From Anaeramoeba ignava (lineage: Eukaryota; Metamonada; Anaeramoebidae): a stretch of 64,000 bases of DNA. The position numbers and the translations under genes are program-made. The notes beneath the pieces were generated by a model. It was not told the DNA's origin, ran no database searches, and was given only the letters and a program-made list of their open reading frames with translations. The stretch covers positions 290,001-354,000 of the forward strand of contig JAPDFW010000081.1 of NCBI GenBank assembly GCA_028826165.1, in the 5' to 3' direction. Positions 22,158 to 34,424 of this stretch are shown here, piece after piece; position 1 is the first letter of the stretch, and every line of letters begins with the position of its first letter.

Positions 22158-23939
22158 ATGATTGTATATTTTTTGGTGACAATGATTTTCCAAAACTTTT
22201 CAAAAATGAACCAAAAAAAATAACAAAACCAATTCAATTTAAATTTGAAAATGAAAATGAAAATGAAAATGAAAATGAAAATGAAAAACAAATTAAACAA
22301 ATTTCAACAGGTCATTTTTCAACAATTTTCCTTTTTAAAAATGGAAAAGCAATAGAATATTTAAGTGGAAATGATTCAATCAAAAATCCTGAAAAAATCC
22401 AAATTGAAGAAAATATTCAAAAAGTATCTGTTGGTTTGCAAAATGAAGCTATTTTAACAAAAGAAGGAAATGTATTTGCCAAAGGATATGATATTAATCT
22501 AAAAAATCCAAAAGAATTTATCAATATTTCATCATTAATTGAAGATAAAAATGATAGAGTAATTGAAGATATTGTTTCTGGAAACCGTACAATTTATTTA
22601 TTAACTTCAAATCAAAATGTTTATGGAATTGGTTCAAATTATTATGGACAACTTGGTTTTGATTCTAAAACACTTCCAAAAACAGAAAAACCAATTTTAA
22701 TGATGGAAAATGTTTCTAAAATATTTTCAGGAACTGGTTCACTTCATATTTTTCTTTTAAATTCAAATCAAGAATTATTTGGATGCGGAAATAATCTTTA
22801 TGGCCAACTTGGATTAGGAGAATCAAAAAAAGAAGAAACAAAAATTCAAAAATTAACTCAAATCCAAAATATTCCAAAAGGCAAAATAATTGATATTCAA
22901 TGTGGAAGTATTTATTCAATAATATTGATTGAAAATGAAGATGAAAATCAAAATCCAAAAAGAAAATTTTATTCATGTGGGTATTACCAATATAATGGAC
23001 TTGGCAAAAATGAAAATACTTACGAATTTACTGAAATTAAATCATTTTTATTTGAAAATGATGATATTCTTGATTTTTCTGTTGGAAATACTCATACTTT
23101 GATTTTAATTTCCAAACCAAAATTAATAGGATTTGGAAACAATTCTTATGGCCAATTAGGAACTGGAGATACAAAATCTCAAAGAATTCCAATTCAAATT
23201 GAACTTCTTGAATTAAGATTTAATGAAGAAATTTTCAATTATCATATTTCTTGTGGATATTACAAATCATTTCTTTATTATTCTCCTCTTTCTTTTTCCA
23301 ATCTTGAAGAAGATTTGATAAAATTATTTAGAAGAAAAGAATTTTGTGATATTTCATTTAAAACAGAAAATGGAGAAATAATTGAAGCTCATAAATTAAT
23401 ATTGAAATATAGATTAAATCAAAATCAAAATGAAATTGAAAAACTTCAAGAAATTATTTCAAAAAAATCAATTAAAGAATCAAATCAAATATTTGAAATG
23501 ATTTATTCAAACAATTCCAAAATAAATCCAAAATTATATTCAGAAATTAAAGAAATTATAAATTCTAAATGAAAAAATTGAAGAAACAATGAAAAGAATT
23601 TATTTAAATGAAAATGAAAAAGATTTTATAATTGAAAGAAAAGAAAAAAAATATAAATTTCCTAAATTAATATTAATAATGAGAAGTGAATTATATCGAG
23701 GAATGTTTTTATCTGTAACAGAAGATAAATCTAATAAAGTTACAGATTATAGTGAATTAAGTAATAAATCATTTCAAATATTAGAATATTGGATTTATTC
23801 AAATCAAATTAAAGATGAAATTCAAATTACACAAGAAATAATTGATGAAATTGAAATTGGAATTGATTATTTTCAATTAAATCAAACAAATCCAAATTTA
23901 ATTGATTTATTAATTAACAAATTTAATAATCAAAATTAA
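22154..23939 (+). CDS. RCC1-BTB protein, copy 2, one frameshift
   Basis: This copy is closely similar to copies 1 and 3, with the same RCC1 blades and paired BTB-like segments. An extra A at 23567-23572 (TCTAAATGAA, where the paralogues have TCTAATGAA) closes the frame at 23572 after INSK. The next frame carries the exact remainder (MKRIYLNENEKDFIIERKEK to NKFNNQN) to 23939. Removing one base gives 594 aa, the same length as copy 3. The premature stop sits exactly where the shift occurs (AAA TGA A). Confidence 0.85.
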
Positions 23940-24228
23940 AATCAAAATTAAAATTAAAATTAAAATTAAAATTAAAATTTAAATTAAAATTAAAATTAAA
24001 ATTAAAATTAAAATTAAAATTTAAAATTAAAATCAAAATTAAAATTAAAATTAAAATTAAAATTAAAATTAAAATTAAAATTTAAATCAAAATCAAAATC
24101 AAAATTAAAATTAAAATTAAAATCAAAATTAAAATCAAAATCTAAATTAAAATTAATAATTAAAATCAAAATCAAAATCAAAATCAAAATTAAAATTAAA
24201 ATTCCAAAATTAAAATTAAAATTAAAAT
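23937..24228. repeat. AAAATT/AAAATC hexamer array
   Basis: About 48 hexamers fill the space between RCC1-BTB copies 2 and 3. Shorter versions follow copy 1 (22070-22118) and copy 3 (26046-26172), so each duplicated unit carries its own 3' array. Confidence 0.9.
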
Positions 24229-24264
24229 TATTTTTCATTTTTTCATTTTTTTTCTTTTTAAAAA

Positions 24265-26049
24265 ATGAATGATTGTATATTTTTTGGTGACAATAATTAT
24301 CCAAAACTTTTCAAAAATGAACAAAATGAAATAAAAAAACCAATTCAATTTAAATTTGAAAATGAAAATGAAAATGAAAATGAAAAGCAAATTAAACAAA
24401 TTTCATCAGGAAATTATTCAACAATTTTCCTTTTTAAAAATGGAAAAGCAATAGAACATTTAAATGAAAATTATTCAAAACAAAATTCTAAAAAAATCCA
24501 AATTGAAGAAAATATTCAAAAAGTAACTGTTGGTGTTGGAAATGAAGCTATTTTAACAAAAGAAGGAAATGTATTTGCCAAAGAAAAAGATATTAATCCA
24601 AAAAATCCAAAAGAATTTATCAATATTTCATCATTGATTGAAGATAAAAATGATAGAATAATTGAAGATATTGTTTCTGGACACAATTCAATTTATTTAT
24701 TAACTTCAAATCAAAATGCTTATGGAATTGGTGCAAATTTTAATGGTCAACTTGGTTTTGATTCTAAAACACTTAAAAAAACAGAAAAACCAATTTTAAT
24801 GATGAAAAATGTTTCTAAAATATTTTCAGGAAATACTTCACAACATGTTTTTCTTTTAAATCCAAATCAAGAATTATTTGGATGCGGGTTAAATATATAT
24901 GGTCAACTTGGATTAGGAGAATCAAGAAAAGAAGAAAAAAGAATAAAAAAATTAACCAAAATCCAAAATATTCCAAAAGGCAAAATAATTGATATTCAAT
25001 GTGGAAATATTTATTCAATAATGTTAATTGAAAATCAAAATCAAAATGAAAACCGAAATCCAAAAAGAAAACTTTATTCATGCGGAAGATGTGATTATAA
25101 TGGACTTGGCAAAAACGAAGATGAAGATACTTATGAATTTACTGAAATTAAATCATCTTTATTTGAAAATGATGATATTCTTGATTTTTCTGTTGGAAAT
25201 ACTCATACTTTGATTTTAACTTCCAATTCAAAATTAATTGGATTTGGAAATAATTCTTATGGTCAATTAGGAACTGGAGATACAAAATCTCAAAGAATTC
25301 CAATTCAAATTGAACTTCCTGAATTAAGATTTAATGAAGAAATTTTCAATTATCATATTTCTTGTGGATATTACAAATCATTTCTTTATTATTCTCCTTC
25401 TTCTTTTTCTAATATTGAAGAAGATTTGATAAAATTATTTAGAAGAAAAGAATTTTGTGATATTTCATTTAAAACAGAAAATGGAGAAATAATTAAAGCT
25501 CATAAATTAATATTAAAATATAGATTAAATCAAAATCAAAATGAAATTGAAAAACTTCAAGAAATTATTTCAAAAAAATCAATTAAAGAATCAAATCAAA
25601 TATTTGAAATGATTTATTCAAACAATTCCAAAATAAATCCAAAATTATATTCAGAAATTAAAGAAATTATAAATTCTAATGAAAAAATTGAAGAAACAAT
25701 GAAAAGAATTTATTTAAATGAAAATGAAAAAGATTTTATAATTGAAAGAAAAGAAAAAAAATATAAATTCCCTAAATTAATATTAATAATGAGAAGTGAA
25801 TTATATCGAGGAATGTTTTTATCTGTAACAGAAGATACTTCTAATAAAGTTACAGATTATAGTGAATTAAGTAATAAATCATTTCAAATATTTGAATATT
25901 GGATTTATTCAAATCAAATTAAAGAAGATATTCAAATTACACAAGAAATCATTGATGAAATTAAAATTGGAATTGATTATTTTCAATTAAATCAAACAAA
26001 TCCAAATTTATTTGATTTATTAATTAAAAAATTTAATAATCAAAATTAA
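24265..26049 (+). CDS. RCC1-BTB protein, copy 3, intact
   Basis: This is the only fully intact member of the trio (594 aa, single exon), ending DLLIKKFNNQN. RCC1 blades (YGIGANFNGQLGFD, LFGCGLNIYGQLGLGE, LIGFGNNSYGQLGTGD) are followed by a BTB-like domain (FCDISFKTENGEIIKAHKLI) and a second partial one (FPKLILIMRSELYRGMFLSV). Most differences from the other copies cluster in the first half, in surface positions of the blades. The BTB half is nearly identical among the three, suggesting recent conversion or duplication. Confidence 0.9.
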   Translation: MNDCIFFGDNNYPKLFKNEQNEIKKPIQFKFENENENENEKQIKQISSGNYSTIFLFKNGKAIEHLNENYSKQNSKKIQIEENIQKVTVGVGNEAILTKEGNVFAKEKDINPKNPKEFINISSLIEDKNDRIIEDIVSGHNSIYLLTSNQNAYGIGANFNGQLGFDSKTLKKTEKPILMMKNVSKIFSGNTSQHVFLLNPNQELFGCGLNIYGQLGLGESRKEEKRIKKLTKIQNIPKGKIIDIQCGNIYSIMLIENQNQNENRNPKRKLYSCGRCDYNGLGKNEDEDTYEFTEIKSSLFENDDILDFSVGNTHTLILTSNSKLIGFGNNSYGQLGTGDTKSQRIPIQIELPELRFNEEIFNYHISCGYYKSFLYYSPSSFSNIEEDLIKLFRRKEFCDISFKTENGEIIKAHKLILKYRLNQNQNEIEKLQEIISKKSIKESNQIFEMIYSNNSKINPKLYSEIKEIINSNEKIEETMKRIYLNENEKDFIIERKEKKYKFPKLILIMRSELYRGMFLSVTEDTSNKVTDYSELSNKSFQIFEYWIYSNQIKEDIQITQEIIDEIKIGIDYFQLNQTNPNLFDLLIKKFNNQN

Positions 26050-26172
26050 AATTAAAATTAAAATTAAAATTAAAATCAAAATCAAAATTAAAATCAAAAT
26101 CAAAATTAAAATTAAAATCAAAATTAAAATTAAAATCTAAATTAAAATTAATAATTAAAATCAAAATTAAAA
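26046..26172. repeat. AAAATT/AAAATC hexamer array after copy 3
   Basis: About 20 hexamers follow the stop of RCC1-BTB copy 3, equivalent to the arrays behind copies 1 and 2. Confidence 0.85.
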
Positions 26173-26226
26173 TTTTTTCATTTTTTCATTTTTCATTTTT
26201 CATTTTTTTGAATTAAATTTATTAAA

Positions 26227-26935
26227 ATGTTGCTTTATATTCGAACTTTATCTGGTCAAACAATAAAGGTTGATATCTATCCAAGTGAAACAATTAAATA
26301 TCTTAAAGAAAAAATTGGAGAAGAAAAAAAAGAATGGGATCCAGATTGTTTATTATTAATTTTTGCAGGAAAACTTTTAGAAAATGATAAAATTATCAGT
26401 GATTATAATATCTCAAAAAATTCTAGTATTCATGTTATTCAATCTTTTGATAAAATTGTTTATATTAATATTTTTCATCCAATTAAAAGAGTTTTACCAC
26501 TTTTTCGAGGTTCTTTCAGCCCAAATTTACAAATTCTAGTTTTTGAAAATACACTCCAAGATATTTTAGCAAAAATATCACTAAAAAAATATGAAATTGA
26601 AGGAACAAGTTTAATCTATGAAGGAAAAAGACTCGAATATAATAAAAAATTATCTTATTATCAAAAATCAAATGAAAATCCTTCACTTGATATTTTTTCA
26701 TTAATTAAAATTAATATTAAAAAGATTAAACGAAGAAAATAAATATTATTATGTTTCTCCTGATGAAACAATTCAAGATTTAAAAATTCAAATTGAAAAA
26801 GTTGAAAATATTCCAAATCAAAATCAAATATTATTATTTAATAATAAAATTTTAGAAAATGAAAAACAATTTAATTATTTTATTCAAAAAAAAGAAGATT
26901 ATGGGAAAATTATTAATTTATTTCTTAAATTTTAA
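26227..26935 (+). CDS. Tandem ubiquitin-like protein, copy 2, same frameshift
   Basis: This gene has exactly the length of the copy at 19496 (709 bp including the frameshift). The first Ubl has diverged in patches (QTIKVDIYPSETIKYLKE; ISDYNISKNSSIHVIQSFDK against CDYGIQKESYLHVIKFVDK). The second and third Ubl parts and their 3' flank are almost identical to copy 1. The first frame stops at 26740-26742; the third Ubl continues one base out of phase to 26935. The same extra A lies in the A5 run at 26719-26723. The shared lesion means it was present before duplication, was copied by gene conversion, or is tolerated by translation. Confidence 0.75.
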
Positions 26936-27021
26936 TTCAAAAAATCTAATCAAATAAAAATTCAAAATAATTTTTCATTTTTTTCATTTTTTCATTTTTT
27001 TTCTTTAACAAATTTCAAAAA

Positions 27022-27095
27022 GTAAAATTATTTTTTTTTTCTTTTATAAAATTTATTCCTAATTAATATCATTTTTATAAACTTTTTCCCTTTAG
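27022..27095 (+). other. Candidate 5' UTR intron of the porin gene
   Basis: GTAAAATTATTTTT to TTCCCTTTAG ends five bases before the ATG at 27101. Donor and acceptor fit the coding introns of the window. Confidence 0.45.
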
Positions 27096-27100
27096 AATCA

Positions 27101-27940
27101 ATGTCATCCGCACGATTTTATGAAGAACTTGGAAATCAAAGTCAAAAAATATTAACGGCACACAAAAAAAAAAGCGCCATTTCAATTGAAACAAAAACAA
27201 GAAACGGAATCAAAGTCAAATCAGAAATAACAGCTGAAAAGAACAAAGATAAATATGACTTTGACTCAATAATAACGGGAGAATACGCAGCACAAGAAAT
27301 TGCGAAATTGACAACTACATTTTCTTCAGACAAAATAGCTACATCAAAACTGATGATGAGAGATAATTTTCTAAAAGGATTACGGATCGAGATTTCCGCA
27401 CGAAACAAACCAGAAGAAGGGAAAATCAAGGCATATTATCAAAATCAATACATTTCAACTTCGCTAGATCAAGATTTTTACAAACCCAATTGTGCCGTTA
27501 CATTGTCAACAGGAATTTTGCCTTTTTCTGCCGGTTTTCAATCCAAAATGGATCTCAAAAACAAGAAAATTGACGAAATCAATTGCATTGCTGAATTGAA
27601 ACTTGATTCATTTACAACTGAATTACATTCCAAAAACATTAAAGATGTTCTTGGCTTTTCTGTTTATTTAAATCCTGTTCCTGATCTTGAACTTGCTGGT
27701 GCAATCAGTAGAAATTTTATACAAAAGGAAACTGATGCTCATCTTGCTTGTCAGTTTAAAGTTTCTGAAACTAATAAAATTAAGACATCAATTGATAAGG
27801 ATTTGCATCTTCAATTTGCTGTTGAAAATCATTTCTTTAATTGGGTTGATCTTGAATTGTCTTCTCAACTGAATTTGAAAAACATTAAAGATGTTAAAGA
27901 GCATGATGTTGCTGTTCGTTTGAATATAAAAGCTCTTTGA
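27101..27940 (+). CDS. VDAC-like mitochondrial porin (Porin_3 family)
   Basis: The protein has 279 aa in a single exon, the normal VDAC length. It starts MSSARFYEELGNQSQKILT, like the N-terminal helix of VDAC, and continues as alternating polar and hydrophobic beta strands. It ends AVRLNIKAL, close to the usual GVRLNIKA-type final strand. VDAC forms the metabolite channel of the outer mitochondrial membrane; in an anaerobe it would serve a hydrogenosome-like organelle. Codon use is less AT-biased than in the neighbouring RCC1 genes. The family call rests on length, ends and strand pattern, not on a search. Confidence 0.7.
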   Translation: MSSARFYEELGNQSQKILTAHKKKSAISIETKTRNGIKVKSEITAEKNKDKYDFDSIITGEYAAQEIAKLTTTFSSDKIATSKLMMRDNFLKGLRIEISARNKPEEGKIKAYYQNQYISTSLDQDFYKPNCAVTLSTGILPFSAGFQSKMDLKNKKIDEINCIAELKLDSFTTELHSKNIKDVLGFSVYLNPVPDLELAGAISRNFIQKETDAHLACQFKVSETNKIKTSIDKDLHLQFAVENHFFNWVDLELSSQLNLKNIKDVKEHDVAVRLNIKAL

Positions 27941-27944
27941 TTTA

Positions 27945-28215
27945 TTCAAATTCAAAATCAAATTCAAATTCAAATTCAAATTCAAAATTAAATTCAAAAT
28001 TCAAATTCAAATTCAAAATTCAAATTTAAATTCAAATTCAAAATTCAAATTTAAATTCAAATCAAATTCAAAATTCAAATTCAAAATTAAATTAAAATTC
28101 AAATTCAAAATTCAAATTTAAATTCAAATTCAAAATTCAAATTTAAATTCAAATTCAAAATTCAAATTCAAAATTAAATTAAAATTCAATTTAAATTCAA
28201 ATTCAAAATTAAATT
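27945..28215. repeat. TTCAAA/AAATTC repeat
   Basis: Imperfect tandem TTCAAATTCAAAA units lie between the porin gene and the convergent Abitram-like gene. Confidence 0.85.
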
Positions 28216-28329
28216 CAAAAAAGTAGTTTTTTTAAATGGAAAAATTCTTTTTTCATTTGAAAGATTTTAATTAAACAAATTCCTTTATTTTCCATTTATT
28301 TCATTATTTTAAATTTATTTATTTTAAAT

Positions 28330-28986
28330 TTATTTTATATTTAATTTATATTCTTCAAATTCTTTTTCTGTAAAAAAATTTGTTCCTTTTTCTAATTGAA
28401 AATTTTGTTTTGAATCTAAATGTTTTTCTTTTCGAAGTAAAATAATTCCAATAAATCCTTTTTCATAAGGATCTTCAATTAAAAGATTTGGATTTTTAAT
28501 TAAATTTTCATTTCTTTCACAAAGTGTTCCATAAACTAAACTAAAAATTGGAATTGTTTTCTCATTTGATAATTTAATTTCACAAATTATAGTTTCAGGA
28601 GTTACAAATAATTTTTCATCTTTTTTTTTGGGAATTTTAAATTTAAAATTTAAACTGAATTTTTCATTTAAAATTTTAATTTTGAATTTATTTTACTTTT
28701 TTTCTTTTTGTTTTTCTGCTTAAAATTTTGTTTTTCTGATTTTAAAATTGGAAAAGAAATTGTAAAATTTTCAAGTTTTGATTTAAAAATTTGATGAGTT
28801 TCAGTTAAACCAATTACAACAATTCTAAATTAAATAATTAAATAAATAATTTAATAATTTAAATAAATAATTTAATTACGAATTTGGATGAAGATATAAA
28901 TATTGATCTAAATTTTCTTTTTCATCTTTTTTAAAATGATAAAAATGTTGAAAATTTCTTTGAATATAAGTTGAAGGAAAATTCAT
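28330..28986 (-). CDS. ABITRAM: Abitram (FAM206A/Simiate)-like protein, three exons
   Basis: The exons are 28986-28880, 28824-28697 and 28619-28330 (174 aa; phases close; human Abitram is of similar length). Exon 1 reads MNFPSTYIQRNFQHFYHF, matching the Abitram start (a short Y-F segment before H.N..I CVI). Exon 2 gives IVVIGLTETHQIFKSK. Exon 3 gives LVYGTLCERNENLIKNPNLL, then EKGFIGIILLRK and a final LEKGTNFFTEKEFEEYK. The order is that of the family (RGRL.EVNE.L, P..L, GYIAVVLPK, LLT..QYEE). The second intron could instead use the TTCAG acceptor at 28655, but that breaks the frame, so I chose the AAAG acceptor before 28619. Abitram is reported to bind actin and to act in the nucleus in mammals; its role in protists is unknown. 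Confidence 0.75.
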
Positions 28987-29161
28987 TTTAAAGAAAAAAA
29001 AAGAAAAAAAGAAAAAAATGAAGAAATTCTTTTCAAAAAAAAATTTTTTGTTATTAAAAAAATCAATCAAAAAAATTAAAAATTCAAACAAAAACACTCT
29101 ACAATTACTTAAAAGAAAAAAGAAAGAAAGAAAGAAAAAAAAAAAAAAGTCAACAAACGAG

Positions 29162-32100
29162 TTATTTTTCAAGTTGATCAATTGGCATAATTTCAAGAGA
29201 TCTTTCCCACATTTGATCATCAGTCAAAATAGGAGAACCATCTAAAAATAATTGAATTTCATCAACCGAAACAAAATCAAATTTAACTGATTGAAAACGT
29301 TGGATTTCCTGATAAACTTTATAAAGCCTTTTGCGCTTAGCCCAGTTAATAAGATTGTTTCTAATTTTGCTTGGGAGTTCTTCTATATTAATCAAGTCTG
29401 AAACAAAGACTCCGAAATAAGGAACAGCAGGAAGGGGAACATTTGCCATTTGGTTACGAAGATTCTTGAAATTTTGCAAAGCACTTAATTTGTCATCAAG
29501 ATCGTTATATTTTTGTATAAGTTTTTGTGGTACTAATTTCCATGTTAAATTCAATCTTTCTACTGCCGAATGTTGCAATCCAGAAATCAAACAAAAAATA
29601 TCATTAAGATTATGCAATTTGAATAAATTCTCGCATGTTTGAATCATTTTAATGATGATTTTCGCGCGTTTTTTCATGCTATTTTCCTGGAGAATTGAAC
29701 TTGAAACAAGATCTGCCAATTGGTTAAATCGGTCGATTATTTTTGTCACATTTGGACTAATTATTGATGCATTTCTTTTTGTCCATGATTTATTGAGTAG
29801 TTCACTAGTTTTGATTTCACAGAATTGTTTGTGAGTCACAAATGTCAATTGCCGCGCAAGATCAAATGCGTTGATACCCTCGAGTGTGATTTTTTGATTT
29901 GGCCGAAACTTTGAATATGAAGAATCGATTTTTTTTGGTTTGCAACAAGAAAAGCAACCACTTGATTTTTTTGAATTTGTATTTGAATTTGTAATTATAT
30001 TTGTATTTAGATTTGTATTTGAATTTGGATTTGAATTTGAATTTAGATTTTGATTCGATATTTCTTGATTTAAAATATCAATATTTGAATCTTGATTTTG
30101 ATCCACTTTATTTGTTATGTTTATTTTCACTTTTTCCGATAATAATCTGTTAAGAATTTCTCCTTTGTTTTGAATTTCTTGATTTTTATGTAATGTTATG
30201 TGATTATTGTTGAAGAATATCAACATTTGTTTTACATCTTTTGGAAGATGAAATGGATTAATTCGAACCATTTGTATAATCACTTCAGTTACTAAACTTT
30301 GAATCCTGAGTTTTTCACTTTCTTCAATTTTTTGCATTGTAAATGGATGATATTCAGGAACTTGGAAACGATCGAATAAATTCATCACAAATACTGTTTC
30401 ATTTGTGAAAGTTGGAAGAAGTTCTAAAAGAAATGTAACAAATTCTGCGCAAAACCCTTTTGGTGTTGTTAGTATTTCGATTGTTTTGTTTAATGTTGAT
30501 GCGTATATTTTTTGGTATTCGTATTCGTATTGTTTGTTTTGATAATCTTCTTCGTAAACTATATTGAGTGATCCAGTTGCAGCTTCTTCCCAGAAGAGTT
30601 TACTATCCCAATCATCTATATAGAATATTTTGAATATTTAATATTTATTTTGAATATTTATTTTGAATATTTTGAATATTTATTTTGAATATTTTGAATA
30701 TTTATTTTGAATATTTATTATTAAATATTTATTTTGAATATTTATTTTGAATATTTATTTTGAATATTTATTTTGAATATTTTGAATATTTATTTTGAAT
30801 ATTTTGAATATTTTGAATATTTATTATTTTGAATATTTATTAAATATTATTAATATTTATTTTGAATATTTATTTTTTTGAATATTTATTTTGAATATAT
30901 TTTGAATATTTATTTTGAATATTTATTTTGAATATTGAATATTTATTTTGAATATTTGAATTTTGAATTTTGAATATTTTGAATATTTTTATTATTAATA
31001 TTTTTGAATATTTATTTTGAATATTTAATATTTATTTTTAATATTTATTTTGAATATTTATTTTAAATATTTTGAATATTTATTTTGAATATTTTGAATA
31101 TTGAATATTTTGAATATTTATTTTGAATATTTTGAATATTTTGAATATTTATTTTGAATATTAAATATTTTGAATATTAAATATATTGAATATTTATTTT
31201 GAATATTGAATATTTTGAATATTTATTATTAATATTTTGAATATTTATTTTGAATATTTAATATTTATTTTGAATATTTTGAATATTTATTTTGAATATT
31301 TATTTTGAATATTTACCATAAACATTTTGTTTTGAATCTTGAGTAATACCAGAATCACTTTCAATTTCAATATCACTTTTTGGTTTTGGTAATAATTTCA
31401 ATAAAGAATTTGGTCTAATTGCTTGATCAAATAAAGTTGAATCTTCATCTAAATTTTCAAGTTCTAAAACTTGAAATTTTCTTTCTTCAATATCACTTGT
31501 TTCATAATCAGAATCTTCTTTTTGATAATATAAAGTATAATTTTGATAATCATTAAGATTGCAGTAATGACAAATTTCTTTAATTAAAGAAATTGAATCA
31601 CAATTCAAATTCACAAATCCATGAACAATATCTTCACTAATTTTCTTTTTAGTTTTGGAATCAAAAATAGGATATCTTATTCTAATCTCTGCAGGTTTTG
31701 GTTGGAATTTAATAAACATAAAAGAGTCATCTGTCTAAAAAATCAAAAATTAAATATTAAATATTGAATTAAATATTGAAATAAAATTAAAAATTAAATA
31801 TTGAAATAAAATTAAAAATTAAATATTGAAATTGAAATTAAAAATTGAAATAAAATTAAATATTAAAATTGAAATTAAATATTGAAATTAAATTAAATAT
31901 TGAAATTAAATTAAATATTAAAATTAAATATTAAAATTAAATATTAAAATTAAATATTAAAATTAAAAATTAAATATTAAAATTAAATATTCAAATTAAA
32001 TATTAAAATTGAAATTAAAAATTGAAATTAAATTAAATATTGAAATTAAATTAAATATTGAAATTAAAAATTAAATATTGAAATTAAATATTAAAATTGA

Positions 32101-34392
32101 AATTAAATATTGAAATTAAATTAAATATTGAAATTAAATCAAATAATAAAATCAAAAATTAAATATTCAAATTAAATATTAAAATTGATATTGAAATTAA
32201 ATATTAAAATTAAATTAAATATTGAAATTAAATTAAATATTAAAATTAAATATTAAAATTAAATATTAAAATTAAATTAAATATTGAAATTAAATAATAA
32301 AATTAAATTGTTTTGAAAAATACATAATCAAATGGAAAATATGAATATAATCTTCTTCCTTGAGTTGGTTCAATGCAAATCCCAAATATTTGCTCTGTTT
32401 CAATATCATCATCTAAATCAAGCTCAGATTTTTTTGAAGGAATAAAAACTTTTTGTGATATTTGTTTTGAGCGAAGAAGAGCAGGATTTGAATGCTTAAA
32501 AAATAATCCAAAATATTCTGGTTCATGAACAGAAGGTTTCAATTTAGAAACTACAACAGAAATCAAAGAAGACGTTGGGAAAGTCTTCCATTTTGGTGTA
32601 AGAGATTTCAAATTAGGTGGTAAAACTACAACAATTTCTTGAGGCGGTTTTCTTCGAATAAAAATTGAATTGTTTTGAAGATTGAAAATTTTTTCTTCAT
32701 CAGAAACAAATTCTCCATCAAATATTTGTGTTAAATTTGCATTTGTTTTGGGGTTTATTCCAGAATCGGAAACAAAAATTTGATATTTTGAAGGATCCTT
32801 TTTGAAAAGTGAACCAAATTTAGCAAGAATATTTTGAGCTGTTGTTTTTTGTGAAACTTCAAAATCTTTTGGTTCACCTGTTGGTAAAAAAATATTCACT
32901 GGGAATTTTGCTGTTGTTTCTTTTGTTGGATCTTCATGTTCTTCCAAATTGTTTTTTTGTTCATCATTTGAGATTTCTTCTTGATTTGTTAATGCTTGAT
33001 TGTTTGAATCAATAAAATGTTCAAGATCCTCCAAACTTTGATTTGGTTTAATTTGTTTTTGATTGTTTTCGATATTATTATTATTGTTATTATTATTATT
33101 ATTGTTGTTATTATTATTGTTGTTATTATTATTGTTGTTATTATTATTCTTCTATTTTTTAATAATTTAAAAATTTAAAAATTTAAAAATGAAAAGAAAT
33201 CAAATATTAATTAATCAAATAAAAAGAAGATCCAAAAAAAAATAGGTTTTTTTTCAGTTACTTTTTTTTCACCAGAAATTAATTTTGTTTGTAATTTTTT
33301 TGGCAGTTTACTTATTAATCCATGCAAAGATATTGTAAAAAGTGCATTTTCTTCTTGAACATCAATTTGAAGAGCTTGAGCAACAAAATGGATTATTATA
33401 ATTGCTCGATATCGAATTTTTTCAGGAATGACTTCAGAACTGAGTTCTTGGATTAAGTATGAAAAGTCTATTTGATTTTGTGTTACTTTTGGAAGATTTG
33501 GTTTTCCTGCTGATGGATAGTAATTGCGAATTATATCCATAACACAAATAGGAATCATTACTGGAATAATTAATGCTTCAGCTTTTGGTTGCCGAAGATT
33601 TGGATCAAGACTGTGTATGATTCTGGAAATTTTTTGTGGGTTTTTAGCCAAGTAATTAAGAGATTCAAACATTTTTAAGTCTCTTTCCATTTCGTTTTCT
33701 TCATTTACATAATTTGAGTTTCTGTTTATATTTTTAATAATAATAATATTATTATTAAATATTATTAATATTAAATATTATTAAATATTATTAATATTAA
33801 ATATTATTAAATATTATTATTATTAAATATTATTATTGAATATTAATATTAAATATTATTATTAATATTAAATATTATTAAATAATATTAATATTAAATA
33901 TTATAAATATTATTATTATTAATATTATTAATATTATTAAATATTAATGATTATTACTTAGAAAATAATGGATTTGGAATTGAAGAAAGAACATAAGCAA
34001 ATATAATTGTTCCTTGAATATCAACAATATTTGTAATAGTTTCAACACAATTTTTTGAAAAAAAAGAATGGAGATGTTGATACAAAGGAAGCCATTTAAA
34101 AATTAAATCATCACCAAGCATTAACTGGAGAGTTCTTCTTTTACTCATTTGAAGATTTTTAGTTGGAGTTTGATGAGCTTTTATATAATTTGACAGATAA
34201 GATTGATAATTAAGTTGATTCGACTTGATTTGCGCAAGAGAAATTGTATGTCTTCCTGAAGTTGATCTTTTTGGTTTAAGAACACCTGAATTTAGCTTTT
34301 GAGATAGATTAGAAATTTGTCTTTGATGCTGTTTTTTTGGGAAATATTTATTATCTTTATTATCTTTATTATCTTGATCTTTTTCTTTTTCT

Positions 34393-34424
<32 letters not shown>

